A stretch of 64,000 nt of DNA from Chamaea fasciata (taxonomy: Eukaryota > Chordata > Aves > Passeriformes > Sylviidae): assembly GCA_029207755.1 (NCBI GenBank), contig JARCOQ010000006.1, positions 29,532,522-29,596,521 on the forward strand. The letters are read 5' to 3'. Below are positions 11,855-24,657 of the stretch, one piece after another; positions within the stretch are counted from its first letter, which is position 1; every line of letters starts with the position of its first letter. A program made the position numbers and the translations under genes. The notes under the pieces were generated by a model. That model made no database searches, was not told the DNA's origin, and saw only the letters and a program-made list of their open reading frames with translations.

Positions 11855-13844
11855 AAGACTGAGAAGCTGAAGCTACTGTCAGTTGGCTCTGCAGTAGTTA
11901 ACCTATGAGACTCTACCTCAGGAGTAAAGCCTAACTTAAAGTTTCTCCCTGAGTCTATCCAGTTTGAAAACTACATCAAAGGGGTTTCCAAGGGATACTT
12001 CAGACAAATAACTGTATGGGCAGCTAACACTGTTAGCTATACCAAACTCCACCCCTCACCCTTAAGGAAAAAATCCAAACAAACAAACAAAACTAAAATG
12101 ACTCTTCACAGTGTTCCCTATAACAGTGAAATCCTTCAGGATGTTTCCCACAGCTAACTAACAGATTTTAAGTGTTCCTTATAGCACCATGGCAGAAGAG
12201 TCCTTCTCATCCCTACAGTACTTCCAGAAGAGTAAGGCAATGAGTCTTCAGTAAGTATTGCCTTATCCCAGGGAAGGTGAGAGCAACCTCAAAATCAATA
12301 AAAGGTATGAAAATACATCAATGTGTCATATCTAGCTCAATTTCAAGTGCTCAAACTTAATTGTCCAAGATAACTGATTTTATATCATTTGCAGAGGTAT
12401 TTTTTTTTCCTTTCCATCTGCAAAAGACTAACAAAGAGGAGTAAGGAGCAAAATCACTAGTTTCTTCCATGCAGTTCTCTCTTCCCTCCTTCAGAATCAC
12501 ATTTTCCTTAATTAAACCCCTGATTATTCTTAAAAAACCCTCATATTTAGGCTAGAGCAACCTGTAAAATAGCCTAGAAGAAGGAAATTAGTATGATGGG
12601 CTGCTTCTTACTAAACATGACATTCATAAAGTATTTGCAAGTTTTAAAATGTTGCAACAAAAATATTTGAGAGAAGAAACTAGGCCAAGACATTTAATTG
12701 TAAGAGTTACTGAAAAAACCAGTGTGCTTATTCTACAGTAACTAGAAGATTGTGCAGAAGTGTAGCAGTGAGAATTAAAATTTCACAATTTTGTGTTAGA
12801 TGACAGACATCGAAAAATTCTGTATCAAATTGCTTTGAAGATCTCAAACTAGTTCCTTAGGCAGAGAAAGGTGTTTCAACCAAGAGTTAAAAAAAAAAAC
12901 CCAACCAAACCAATCACAGAAAACTGGCTAAGAGCCACTGCTCTTAGAGTTGAACCAGATTAGGAGATAAATGCAGTATTTTTAGATTAAATGAAAGCAA
13001 GCAGATATTATCCCATGAGAATATTAGATCTGCCAGAATACTAAGAAAATTTAGTGCTTTTTGTATACAAGACTGTAAAATCACCATGTGGCAGAACACT
13101 TGAAATGAAATTGATACCAATCTTAGAACATGAGTTATAACTGCAAGAGAAATGGCTATTAAAGCCTGCATCAGCTGTGCAGAATAAACTCATAACTTCC
13201 TCGACTTCACATTTTTCTTTTCTCAAAAGTTTCCAAAGCAGACCAACAGTTTCCACTGTAGTATCAAACTGATTAAGTCATTACATATTTCAAACAGGTA
13301 AGAAAAATTAAGGTTAAGCCACATCAGATTCATTCCACTCTGTAATTCCAGATGCATTTCTATATTTTTACTAATAATTTTAAGACACCATCAACAATGC
13401 AGGATTCAATAAATAAAACTGTATTAAGTCAGACTTTATTCTGAGTAGCTCAAAAACAAATCCACCCATTAAATACTCTTCCATCCAATGTCAGATAACA
13501 AAGCAAGGCCATGTAGATTATCTGTTGAAACTAGTCTTTCCTACAAGGGCAGAACTTGAAGTATACACTTGGAAAGCTACTCAGCCCTGAAGGACTCTCT
13601 GACTACAAACATTTAAAAACTCTTTAAAAGAGCATGTGAAGCATGCAGAGGTCACAAAGCCCAGTGTCATGGGCTTGATTTTTTTTCTAGCCAACTGATG
13701 CTAGAAGTATAATCTCCACAGGAGAACAGAAACCACTGGAATGGAAACACAAAATTAAGTATCAGTATATTAATATTTTCTGAAGCCATTGCTGAGAAGT
13801 GTTCAAACAACTAAAGCCAAAATTGATAAGCTGTGAGTTTTTAC

Positions 13845-14062
13845 CTCAGACTGCAGGTGCTGGATGACAACTGTTAATGCTTCAAACTTCTGGTTACTGA
13901 CTGTCAGGAATTTTTTCAGCTGCAGGATGATTCCACTTTGGGTCTCACATTTTGTTTTGTACTGTGTCAACTCAGCTGCTTTTGTGCCAGGTGAACGTGC
14001 ATCTGTGGAGGCTTGAGTCCGTACGCATGAGCTCTTGGGACTCCGCTGCTTGCCCTTGTCAA
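13845..14062 (-). CDS. MTUS1: MTUS1 common exon (ELTQYKTKC...VVIQHLQSE)
   Basis: Core exon used by ATIP1 and by the long isoform. On the minus strand the acceptor is TTGTTGTCTTAG|TT (14064-14063) and the donor GAG|GTAAAA (13844 onward). It holds 2 bases plus 72 codons: the first codon is completed to Val by a G from the upstream exon. The start, [12 protein letters not shown], is variable; then come [20 protein letters not shown] and [15 protein letters not shown], close to human ATIP1 [20 protein letters not shown] and [15 protein letters not shown]. This fixes the gene as MTUS1 rather than its paralogue MTUS2, whose equivalent region differs strongly. It leads into the coiled-coil domain and ends in phase 0, matching exon 1292-1226. 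Confidence 0.95.
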
Positions 14063-15067
14063 CTAAGACAACAATAACAACAACTAATTAATATGCATTT
14101 CATGCTGACATCTCACCAAAATGTAAAGGACAGGTGCAAAAGAAAGTAGTTATAAATTCCTACAAACACTTGCTGAAATACTAACTAGGAGAAAGGGTTA
14201 TTTCAGTAGCATTGCAGAGAAGGCACTATCAATCTGTAAATTCCTAACACCACAACCTTAGAAACAGTGTTTTGCACTTTATCCTCACCTTCACGTATTC
14301 TGTGGCATACCCGTCAGCATACTTTTCACACTGGGCTTTGAGAAAATACTTTTCTAACATGCAAGACCTCTGTCATCCTATCTATTCAGTAACTTATTTC
14401 TAACATAAGAGTTGTCCACTTTTCTGTGCAACATGGATTTCGTATTTCTTGCACTCTAAAGTATTGCTGAATACAAAACCATTTTCTTTACAATTCCTTG
14501 GTTATTTTTCATCCTTTTAAAATTTCAATTGTAAAAACTCCCTTCCCTGCAGCAGAGGCTTGAGCTTTATTAACTAGAGGTCTTGCAGCATTTCTTAGTG
14601 CTAGCAATTTCCAGTCACAAGGATAAGACTTTAAAAAAGCCCTAAAATGTATTATATTTCAATATATATTCACAGTCCTGAAATCACACTATTGACTAAA
14701 TATTCTCAGCTTTCTGGCAACCTCAATGCTTTCACAGTACACAATCATCTCATGTCAGAGGAAACCAGATAACATAAATCAACACTTGACTTGCAAACAC
14801 TGTATTTTCAGGTTTCTCTGCTGCCTTCAAACTGGAAAGAGAGTACAGTACTGCTGGGCAGATAGGGCCAGTCTTCCCCCCTTGATCACAAAGGGAATGA
14901 GCAAACAATTTTGCAATAAAAGGCTGATGCAATAGATAAATATCCCTTGGCAATTCAATGAAGACATCTAAGCAGATTACTTTGTACAGTTTCAACTTAA
15001 CAAGATTTCTTCACGATAGAGTGAAAAAACCTGAGAGGTGAGATCTGGAGAAAAGAAAGATAGGAAC

Positions 15068-15108
15068 AATGCATCTTGAAGGTCTCTTCCAACCTAGTGA
15101 TTCTGTGA
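15068..15108 (+). mobile_element. CR1 LINE 3'-end fragment
   Basis: The sequence reads GAAGGTCTCTTCCAACC followed by TAGTGATTCTGTGA, which is the typical 3' end of avian CR1 (AAGGTCCCTTCCAACCC then ATTCTGTGA repeats). CR1 copies are usually 5'-truncated; here only about 40 bases are recognisable. Confidence 0.75.
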
Positions 15109-16995
15109 AAACAGGGGACAAACTAACCAACAAGACTCAATCCTTTCTGAATCCCAAGCACCTGGTTTGAAGGTTGCCAAATGACCTTAGAATCATCCCA
15201 GCAGTGTAAGTTTCAATGTCACTGTTTCTCGACTGGAGGCAGTATTAAGAACAAAAGCTTTGATTATCAGTTAATGTTAGTCTGACTGACGTATCAGCTA
15301 TTGCATTAATACATCAGTCTTCCACAGCCTATATTTGTATTTAAAGTATTTGAAAATAGTTTTCCTGTGCAAAATACTAACATCCTCTGTGCCTTCCTTA
15401 CTGAGCCTGGTATAAAGTGCCTCCCAAGCCTATTAATTTTCCAGATAAAAACTCTCTGGGCAAGATTCTCTGTTAGTTAGAGAACTGTCAGCATATCATG
15501 CTTTATAATGTCCAGATGCCCTTGTATTCATGGAGATTTCCCTACACTTCTGCTCAGAGATGCAGACTGTTAAAAGGGTGTATTTTCAATTAGAAACACA
15601 CCATTGTGCAGTTTAATATTAGAGCTATTAAAAGGTATATTGACCCAAATCAAAATAGAAATTTGTAGGAAAAAAGGATGGAGCTTGGCTGCCAATTCTA
15701 GTTATTTTTACCACCATTTAATTAACATGACCACTTCTTTTCTTGCTGTGAAGATATAACGTCTCTTGAGTAGACATTTTTACACAAATGCCAGTTCACA
15801 TCTAAGAGCAACCGGGTCAAATTTCCAGCAATCTTATGGACAAAATACTGTGTGTAGGAAACTACTGGTTACCTTCTGAAGCTCCTTCAAAAATCACAAG
15901 AGATAATGATCAAGAAGAAAGGGGAAAAAAAGAGCAGGGTCTAGGGAATAAACACGTAGAGTCAGTTCTTCCCTTCCCTACTCGCTTACATACTCCTACT
16001 CTCTCATATATTGCACCTCCCTTCCTGAATGCTCCACTTATGACAAATAGAGACCTAGAGCATTATTCTTGATATAAGAGTGTTGGGTAAATTCATTGAT
16101 ACACTGAGTTTTACAACCATTTCTTGGACCCCAACACAGCTGTGTTAAACCTGAACAATTGCAGACAATTTTTACTCTGGGAAAAATTACATCAAACCGT
16201 TAGTTACCTAATGAAGAAGTTTAATTTAAATACAGTGATAGAGCAGCCAACCACAAAACACAAAAGGCTCCAAATAGCCATTGTTTCCAGAGTTCAGCCC
16301 TTATCACTTTGTCAGTTTCATGCCACTGCTTTTATCCTGCTGCCCAGACCACCAAGTATTTTCCAAGAAGCTCATTCAAGCATCCAACCAAGCCAGCCCT
16401 TGACACTATACTAAAAAAAGCAGAACAAAAAACATGCATGAAGTGAAACTCAGTGACATTCCTGTTGGCAATTTTATCATAGACATGTACTATACACAGC
16501 CACTTCAAATGCTGAAAAGCATGAACCCTCTGCAGCATGAACTGCCTCTACAGATTAACACCACTGACACTATGGTGTTTATTTATGGCCTGCGTACCTC
16601 TGGGCAATGACAGATCGTTTCCAGATTTGTACAGAAGGCATGCTGTGGTGTCAAAACAAAAGCCATGCTTTCATTAAGACAAAAACATCATGAGTCTGAT
16701 TACTGATACTACCACATCAATGACAGTGTAATTTAAAGACATTGGTATTGGTTAACAGCCCTTCTCACTAGGGCCTGTTCACCTGCCACCTCTGTACAGT
16801 CAGACTTGGAATGCAGAACAATTTCTGCCTTTAAATCAGGTTCTGGATTCTTCTCCAGCAGACTCAAAACCACTTTACCCAATGTAGTTGAAAAGCTTGG
16901 TTTTGGAAGACTGAAAATCAGATTTTCAGGTACTGCATGTAGTACAGTAACTAGACAGAATCACCACCTAAAGTCCTATCCTTCTTCATACCGGT

Positions 16996-17018
16996 AAAGA
17001 AAAAAAAAAAAAAAAAAA
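16996..17018 (+). repeat. Poly-A tract
   Basis: A nearly pure A run following GGTAAAG. It could be the tail of a plus-strand retrocopy, but I recognise no element or cDNA upstream of it. Confidence 0.8.
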
Positions 17019-17638
17019 GCAGTGATTTTGCAACGGTTCAGCCTTTTGATCATTGAATCATTCCCATAAGATTTGATCTGGAGATTGCAAAAGGTCCACA
17101 AATCCTCTCACTCCCTCTACAGCCATTATGCAGCTGGCACAGCAGTCGACTCCAGTTCACTGGGGAGAGCATATCAAGCTTCTCCATGAAGCAAACTGTT
17201 TCTCATGCATAGCTTCTCTAGTTAACAGCCATTCAGAAGCAAGAAGTACACAACTGTCAGTACACAGGGTGTGTTCCACAAAGTTACGTTTAGGTGCTGC
17301 GGTTCTGCCCAGTGCTTGACACAGTATTTGTCTGGCTGGCTACCTCAGAGCTTGCATTGTGCTGCTGGTTTCCTCAGCCTCCTCATCTTGTGCATTGTTG
17401 CCAGATTACCAGAAAAATCTCTAACACACTTTCTTGGTTTGCAGAACCAAATCAAAGCCTTCCTTTGCATATCATGTACTAGGGCAGTAAGTGTAGTAGT
17501 ATCTACACTAAATAGGAATTATTTTAAGCAAGAGATTCAATTTCTTAAAAGCATTCAAAATAGACTAAACAAATTTCTTGACAAGCAAAAATAGAAACAA
17601 CCTCACTTCTCTCCCCACGCTTAGTCACAATTGTCTTA

Positions 17639-18126
17639 CCCCCAAGCACCTTTTCATGTTCCTCATCCAAACTGTTAGCTTCCACAGGTCTTTCAAAACC
17701 CATGTGAGTCTGGTGTAAGCATTTTTCAAAGAAAAATCCTTGCTCAGCATTTTCTCTTGTGGGAAGATGCAGGCTGGTAAAAACTTTCTGCCTCTCCTCC
17801 ATTTTCTGGAAAGCCTTGTCTACACATGTTAAATTGGTGCTCACTTCTTTGATCAGTAAGACCAGATCAGCCTGAGTATTTAATCGAGCTTCCATTTCTT
17901 CTCTTACTCGCTGGATTTCCTCAAGCACAGTTCTTATATCCAAGTGACTGGACTTCACCTCTGCTTTGAGATCTTCTTTCACCTGTTGCTGGCTCCTCTG
18001 CAATGCTAACACAGTTCTGATTTCCTTCTGAGATGTTTCCACATCATGCTTTAGTGCCTTCTGCCCAGCCTGCATTGCCTCCTGGCTAGCTTTCACTTCT
18101 GCCAACAGAGCAGCAATGCACTCCAT
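17639..18126 (-). CDS. Candidate alternative MTUS1 exon encoding a coiled coil
   Basis: An uninterrupted minus-strand frame of 162 codons from ATG (18126-18124) to a donor GGGG|GTAAGA (17638 onward). One base is left over at the donor, the phase that the exon at 14062 needs, giving ...EKVLG then V-DKGKQ. Composition is strongly protein-like: Glu/Gln/Lys-rich with heptad spacing from about residue 10 to 115. IRTVL occurs at residues 36-40 and 64-68, 28 residues (four heptads) apart. I do not recognise it in MTUS1 isoforms I remember, nor as another family. If the donor is ignored the frame runs on to a stop ending at 17545, but the sequence after 17638 loses its coding look. Options: a genuine alternative N-terminus, or an exapted or decaying retrogene or retroelement coding piece. 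The overlapping frame upstream favours some decay. Confidence 0.5.
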
Positions 18127-18265
18127 CCCGATCCCACAGGAGTTGCAGGTCCTCTTCCAGTGTCAAAGCTTCCAAGCAGTCAGGGACATTTGTGAGCCAG
18201 CAGCAGATTTCCCCTGATGGGAAGCCAGCTAGCACACAGCCCTTGGTAGGATATCCTACCACAAT
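18089..18265 (-). pseudogene. Second coding-like frame overlapping the start of the coiled-coil frame
   Basis: A different minus-strand frame is open for 59 codons, from after TAA (18268-18266) to TAG (18088-18086). It includes GEICCWLTNVPDCLEAL and TLEEDLQLLWDRD, then degenerates beyond about 18130. The other frame becomes coding-like (MECIAALLAEVKASQEAM) just where this one stops making sense. That pattern is what a single frameshift in a once longer coding sequence would leave. It could also be noncoding 5' leader; the product is unidentified. Confidence 0.35.
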
Positions 18266-21200
18266 TTACAGCACCCTGCAGTGAAGGTACTTGGTAAAAG
18301 TCTCCTACAAGGTGAGCCAAAGGCACTACATGAAAGACTTCAACAAGCACAGCTGTAGTCAGAGCTCTTTCTCAGGACTCAGCCAGAGCACTAATCAGTT
18401 TAATTGGCAGATTATGCCACACCTGAATTTTTTAAAATCTTTTGCTGACATCATTGTACGTGGGACGTCACCCCCAAAGCCACTCCCAACAGTCATTTGA
18501 TCTGTGCATCAATCAAAATACGCCTGGGCATCACTAACCAGGTTGTTGCAACGCAGCCAAACACTCTGTGAGAACAGAGTGGCCCTTCCTTTACAGCACA
18601 AAGGCTCAAAGGAAGCCTGAATCACCTCCAGGAGCTGAAAGCCGAACAATTCAACAGTGTGTAGTTATTTCAACTGTATATTCAACAAGGTGATTATGCA
18701 CCTGTCCTTCTGCTAATGTGAAATTCAGGTGTACATCTGTGGATGCATTTGATATTGCCTCAGTCTCACTGAGTGCTCTCCCTATTCACTCAGCAAGCAA
18801 TACCCTTCTGGCAGTCTCTGAAGAACACAGTTCCTGAGGAAACACTCTAATCCACAAACAATAAAAGACTTATCACAGCAATATAGGAAAAAATGACTAA
18901 TGAGGTATTTTTGCCAGGTTAAGGAGGCCAAGCCTTTTAGCTACCAGGTTTGAGTGTTAACTTTTCTCTGGAAAAGCTATATGGCTTCTTACTTTTAAGC
19001 ATGAAACTCTTAATAGGTCTAGGCTCCATGTGAAAATAGGTAGATTAATGGCACCAGGCTGTTAGATGTTGTGTTATACAGCAGTTTAATTACCCAGTCA
19101 CTGGATTCAGTTTGGAAAAAAAATGACCAGTACCATGTAGATCTTGGTCAACAGAAGGTGTCAGTCTCCACTTACAAAGAGGTGAGCAAGCAGTCAGCAG
19201 AACAGGACTCAGACCACACAAGCTGGAGCTCAGGAAAACTTACACACCACTCCTTTGGCCCTGTCATGACTCCAGGAAGCTTCCAGAGGCAGTGATGATC
19301 CCAGAGCAGAAACCCATGCTATCCACCAAAACCTGCCATAACTCCCATCAGTGTAGTTCTGGGCTGGGAAGCATCACTAGGAATGCCAATAGCCCATGCA
19401 TGCAAAGATCCAGGATTTTCAAATCACCAGAGTGCTGCCGGCTAAAAGGCTGATCTGGGGACTCCTGCCTTCAGTGAAAATCTGCTACTGATATGCCAGT
19501 TCTCCTCCTATACTAATCCAGGCACACTAATGGGACCAGGAAGGTATCAGACATGTACCCTCCACATAGAGCACCTCATGGCTTGCAGATATTCCCCGAC
19601 TATTTTGCTATCACAGCCCCTGGTGAACACAAAGTGGATGGTGGGGTTTTTTTCCAAGTCTCTTTATCACCAGCCAGAAAGCCAGACATGGACTTTCTGA
19701 TGGGATTTCTCAACACAGCTACAGACCACAGGTATAGCTTCTTCCCCTTTTGGCTCCTTGCCCCATTCCTAGCTGAATAGCTATCCCGAGAGTTCCTAAG
19801 CATTATTATTCACACGGTCACCACTGGAGACTAGTACACAGGTTGCAGAAGCCCAATCTGAAGTCTGAATCCAGGTAACATCTTTGACAAAAGATGCAGG
19901 TAGCTGAAGAGAGCCAGGTAAGAGCAGGAGCAATACTTCTGCATCCCTTGGCCATCAGCTGCAGTAATTCAGTTGAGCAGTGTAAGTTTTCATTCCACTC
20001 TCCACTGTATTCATGGCGGTTCCTAAAAATCTCACTTAGTGAACCATTTGCAGACACCTTGTCAGACAGCAAAATCCATCTGGTTCTGTTGTGATACAGC
20101 TGAAAACCAGGCAAAAGGGAGGATATTCCCAGACTCATGGATGTAACCTCCAAGATCTAAATGTTCCTAGAAACTTTGGGCAGCTAACATGAACCCTGTG
20201 TTTATACTAAGATAAATAGCTCAAGTGCCATCCTGCCCAAGTTTCACTTTCTGATGATTTTAGTTCCATAAAGAGTGATTCCATGAAGCAGTGATTTCAG
20301 CTGAGTTAACAAAAAACAAAACCAAAAAAACAAAACCAAGCCAAAACACGCCCACCAAAAAAAAAGGTTTTGGGGTAAAAAAAGTCTCCAACTGTTACCC
20401 CTAGGTCCCTCTGTTGTTGAACAGGTTCCTGCAGACACTGACTCAGAGAAAAATCCTAACTACATCATCAGTCAGTGCTTGAGGGAAGTCTTTCTCTATA
20501 AGCTACATTGAAAACCTGGCTGACAAAGCTCAGGTGACTAAATTAGGTGCTGCAATTGTCATACCTGTCCAACATGACCACATGCAAAAGCTGCAGCCTC
20601 TTTTCTACGAGCATTGTGCACCCATCCTAACTGCCAAGTGTTCTCTGCTTATAATGTAATACACTGAAAAAAACGTTCCTGGAAGCTGGTCTCTTGCTCT
20701 GTATGAATATATTAATTCTATCCAGAATGCAGTCAATACCAATGTTTTGTATCTTCCTCACCTAAACTAAGGCTGATTGATCATAAGGAATCTTGGCCAA
20801 TTTGTAAGGATCACCCTCTTGACATAGATTTCAGGCAGATTTCTTTTACTTTTCTCCACTTTGGAAGACATTCTTTAAAACCCTACCTAAAATTAAATTT
20901 ATAGGTTAGTACTACAAAGCAAATTTTAAGTCCACAGAAGTTGCTACTACTCTGAATTTTACAACCTGTCTCTCAACAGGAATTCTTGATAGCTAATGAC
21001 AGATGGAGAACATTTTATCAATGCACAAGTTTCTGAACCTAGAGTTCATTGCCTCAGAATTACCCATTTCACCTGCTGTACATCAGCTTCTGCTCCAGCT
21101 AAGATGTCTCTATCCTTGATGCATCTCAAGTGTCTTAACATTTTTTCCTGTTTAGGAATAAAACACCTGATTTCATAGACTAACATGAATCAACCACTGT

Positions 21201-22990
21201 CGAGGATTTCCTCTCGAAAGTACACTAAGGTTTAGAGCAGAACATAAAAGGACTTAATTTACTTAAATAAAATCTGGTCTATTTTGTGCGAGATACGTTT
21301 GAGGGTTTTTGGGAGGGTGTCTTTTGTTTTGTTTTTAAAGTATTTCTTTCACATTACAGAAACACAGAAATCTTTTAGACCATTGCCAACCAGCAAACAC
21401 AAAATGCTCCTATTTCTACAGCTCTAATTATGTCTTCTCCTCATCACAATGTGTAAAAGTTATTTGAGCAACGCAACAGAAAGACTGATCAGCCATTTAA
21501 TCTCATGGCTGTAATTTTAAAGTTTGCTTTGTGACAAGCTATGGCCATTTGGAGAGGACAATTTAAGAACATCCATGAAAATAAGGAAGCTGCTGGGTTT
21601 AATCTGCAGCAGTACATACGTTACATTTGAGAGGACCTGGAAATTCAGCTAGCTGTAAACTACCACCTTAAATTCTTCCAAAACTCCTGCTCTGGGCTAA
21701 AATATAACCCAGGGTAGACAAATACACAGGGAAAGCAGTCACAAAACTAAATTAACCATGTCTGCAGAAGGCCTGGCAAGGCTGGACTTGGAGGGAAGTC
21801 TTCAAGCCCCCCAGGCCCTCCACAGCTTGGTCAACCGTAATTTTTGCCTGCATCCATCTTGGCAAGTGGTGAACACACACCTTCCTCCTGTGCTTCTCAC
21901 AGTCCAGGCTGGTGATTGTACAAACGCAGACTGCTGAAGAACTGATGTCTTGTTTCTAAGCTCTGCCTCAGGCCTGTCTGTGTAAGCTGGTACAGACAGT
22001 CCCAACTTGCTCTGTACACACTTCAAGCATGCTAGTCAGGAGCCAGTTCTAGTTCACAGCAAACAGACTTCATTTTTCAGAGTTGTACCTGGATAATCTG
22101 CTCAACTGAAATGGTTAAGATGCTGTACCTAAGAAGCTTCTTTATCTGTGGTCTTGTCTCTAAGCAAATGGGTGAAGAGAAACAGCACTTCTCGTCTTGC
22201 ATCTCCCCCTGCATCAACATGATGTGAAGCCCAAGACGAGAACTAAATGCTTCCTAAAGCAGTACAGCAACTCTGCTTTTCCTCTGCTGTAACCTCTTGA
22301 GTTTCCCTTCTTTCCTGTCTAATACTAGCCCATGTCCAGGAACACCAGCTTATTTCAGCTATCATCAAATCCTTTTCAAATTTTTCTGAAGAAACCAATC
22401 AACCACCACAGAGGCTTTTAAGAAAGGTACAAGAACAAAATTTAACTACAAGCAGGTGAAACCTGACCTAGATGCTTAAACTGACTCAGCAGCAGTAAAA
22501 CACACAGCAGAAATCTCTCTGCCTTTTTTTTTTTCAGGGGTACAAAGGTTTTTCAGCACACATTTTTTAAATGTTGCACAGCCTGGAGGGGGAGTGCAGA
22601 GTCATCACATATTATTCCAGGCATTCAGTTTGAAGTGCTGTTCCTGAAGTCTCTGTCTATTCTCATCCACTGACTTTATTACAGCACTGACTTGTAGCCT
22701 CAGTGCAACATTTTAAATCCATCCTTTTTCATTCCCATTTCCAGCCAGAACTGGATATTATCTTTATACACACAATAATGAAAAGGAAAGGGAAATCTCA
22801 GAAGTATTTATGTTCTTCTAAAACCTCTCTATGGTTCCCATAACATTTTTTACTTTATGTACTACAGGTGTGTTTTACAGAAACAGTAGTTGGGCTTTGA
22901 ACATCTACTATACAAAGTGGTTTTGCCTCTACAGTCACAATGTATTTTTTCAATCTTACAGGAACTGTAATATGTAGAACTGAACTGAGC

Positions 22991-23137
22991 TTTCAAAACT
23001 CGGTTAGAACATGGTTCTAATGATATCAAGGTTGTGGGTTCAATCCCTCCAAGGCTATTCACTTGGGAGCTGCATTGAATGACCCTTGTGGGTCCTTTCC
23101 ACCTCAGAACATTCTGTGGGATGATTCTGTGTGATCT
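22991..23137 (+). mobile_element. tRNA-Ile-derived SINE with CR1 tail
   Basis: The head CGGTTAGAACATGGTTCTAA, TGATATCAAGGTTGTGGGTT, CAATCCC aligns with tRNA-Ile(AAU): GGTTAGAGCGTGGTGCTAAT, AACGCCAAGGTCGCGGGTT, CGATCCC. It includes the anticodon-loop region and a B-box-like GGTTCAATCC (23038-23046 core). After a short linker the tail GACCCTTGTGGGTCCTTTCC, ACCTCAG and two ATTCTGTG units matches a CR1 3' end. This two-part build is the TguSINE1-type structure described for passerine birds (established knowledge; the family name here is my inference). The A-box side is diverged or truncated, so the 5' edge is approximate. Confidence 0.8.
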
Positions 23138-23350
23138 AGCTAGGAAGTATCAAGCACAAATATGATTCATATGTCTAGTACAATGATAAAAATATTAATA
23201 AGCCCACCATACATTCAGAGATGACCACAAACAAAACAAACAATTTTGAAATGCAATGTAATTCACAGAAAACAACTCTAACATCCATGAGATAGATGAC
23301 CATTGCATTAGGGTTATTTTCCAAATAACCAAGGGTGATATTGATGCTTG

Positions 23351-23406
23351 ATTTTTTTTTTTTTTGGTTTGGGGCTCTTTTTGGGTTTTGGGTTTGTTTT
23401 TTTTTA
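23351..23406. repeat. T/G-rich low-complexity tract
   Basis: A run of 14 T followed by GGTTTGGGG, GGGTTTTGGGTTTG and another T run. About 215 bases downstream of the SINE and apparently unrelated to it. Confidence 0.75.
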
Positions 23407-24590
23407 ACTTGTTCTGAACTAGGACAAAGCCTAATACATGTTACGACAGTTACCTATACAGTGCTACATACCACTGTCTGGGGGAAAAGAAAATGAAGAT
23501 GGCAGAACTAGTTTATTGTACTAGAAAGCATAGAGCATGGGTGTTTTGAGATGAGAGGGAATGACCATGTCCACATCAATGAAACTATTTCATCCACCTT
23601 AAAAGAAACCCACTGTTATCCATGTTTAATGACAAAGATGACAAGAAGATGGAAAGTAATTCCATGAGAATATTACAGTGGACTGATGCTTTGGCCAATG
23701 AGGACTGAATTAGATTGAACTACATCTCAACGTATTATCCTCAGTTTAGTGTCTGAACTCTGCTACATCAGTTCATCATATACATTACAGGCAACCCTAA
23801 ATCTTTGATTTCCCTAACTTTAAAATATACAATATACTGGCAGCTATAATTATTTTACATAAGGGGTTTATGTTTCAGTAAGTTTCTAGTTCAGGTATTT
23901 CTCTGATTAGGCAAAGAAACACGTGAAGCAGTTCTACTTTTTCTTATAGTTGCAGCTGTGCCTTGTCATCCATGAAGTACACAACTTCCCAAAAAACCAA
24001 GCATGGAATGATGTTGAAGACTGGTGCCCCTCCCTTCTGCTCCTATTTCCTCTGTTCTCTCCCTAACTTCTGTACAAGAAGTTGCTCCTTACCGTCTGGT
24101 GCCCTCTACTGCTTCATCACAAGTACAGGATATGGCACATTTCTGCCCTTCGTTCTGCAGCCTCTGACCACAAAATCAGGACCCGGAGTCATTGGGGACA
24201 GGTGTCTCATCATGATTAGTTCATACTATTGGCAAACCCTTCCCAGATCCAATGAATTGCCTCCCCAGTAGAAATCCTGATCCCTTTGTTTCTCCATATC
24301 CTCCTTGGAAACACACAGAGCGTGTGTGTCATGTTACAGGAAGAAGAAAAAGTGTAGAAAACCCTCACACAAGACCCGAGAACAGAATGATGCCAATAAA
24401 GGCCTCTTGCTGTTGGAGCCTTTGCAAAGATCCCAGCCCTCACACATTTACCACGGGTGAAATGGCTGAAACACAGCCATTGTGGAGGAAGGAGGAAGCC
24501 ATTTAAGCTGCAATGCTTGAAAGCATTCCTTCTTTAATACTGCAGTCCACTCCAGCTTGTTCAACATCAAGAATACAGGGCTGGAAAAAG

Positions 24591-24657
24591 CCTTCTACAT
24601 CACTCCTTGTTGAACCATAAAAACCATTTACATCATTCCTTGTTGAAGCAAGGTAAA
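24591..24657. repeat. Two-copy tandem repeat, unit about 33 bp
   Basis: CCTTCTACATCACTCCTTGT (24591 onward) recurs as CCATTTACATCATTCCTTGT (24624 onward), each followed by TGAA and an A-rich end. A diverged local duplication. Confidence 0.6.

Larger units (their letters stand above)
2964..13844 (-). other. MTUS1: Large MTUS1 intron, left of the common exon
   Basis: About 10.9 kb of intron with no exon or long coding frame that I can support. It contains a T-rich C-interrupted tract at 8780-8816 and a T/G-rich tract at 11773-11854. AT-rich simple sequence occurs near 5405-5450. GC-richer patches at 5960-6180 and 9960-10200 give short open frames in several registers, none with splice sites or recognisable protein sequence. 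Confidence 0.7.
14063..17638 (-). other. MTUS1: MTUS1 intron between the common exon and the coiled-coil candidate exon
   Basis: Intron with a short CR1 3' end at about 15068-15108 and an A-run at 16996-17018. No exon seen. Confidence 0.65.

Noticed and set aside
16806..17018. Open frame followed by poly-A, resembling a processed retrocopy
   Set aside because: No recognisable protein, no polyadenylation signal in place and no target-site duplication that I could see.
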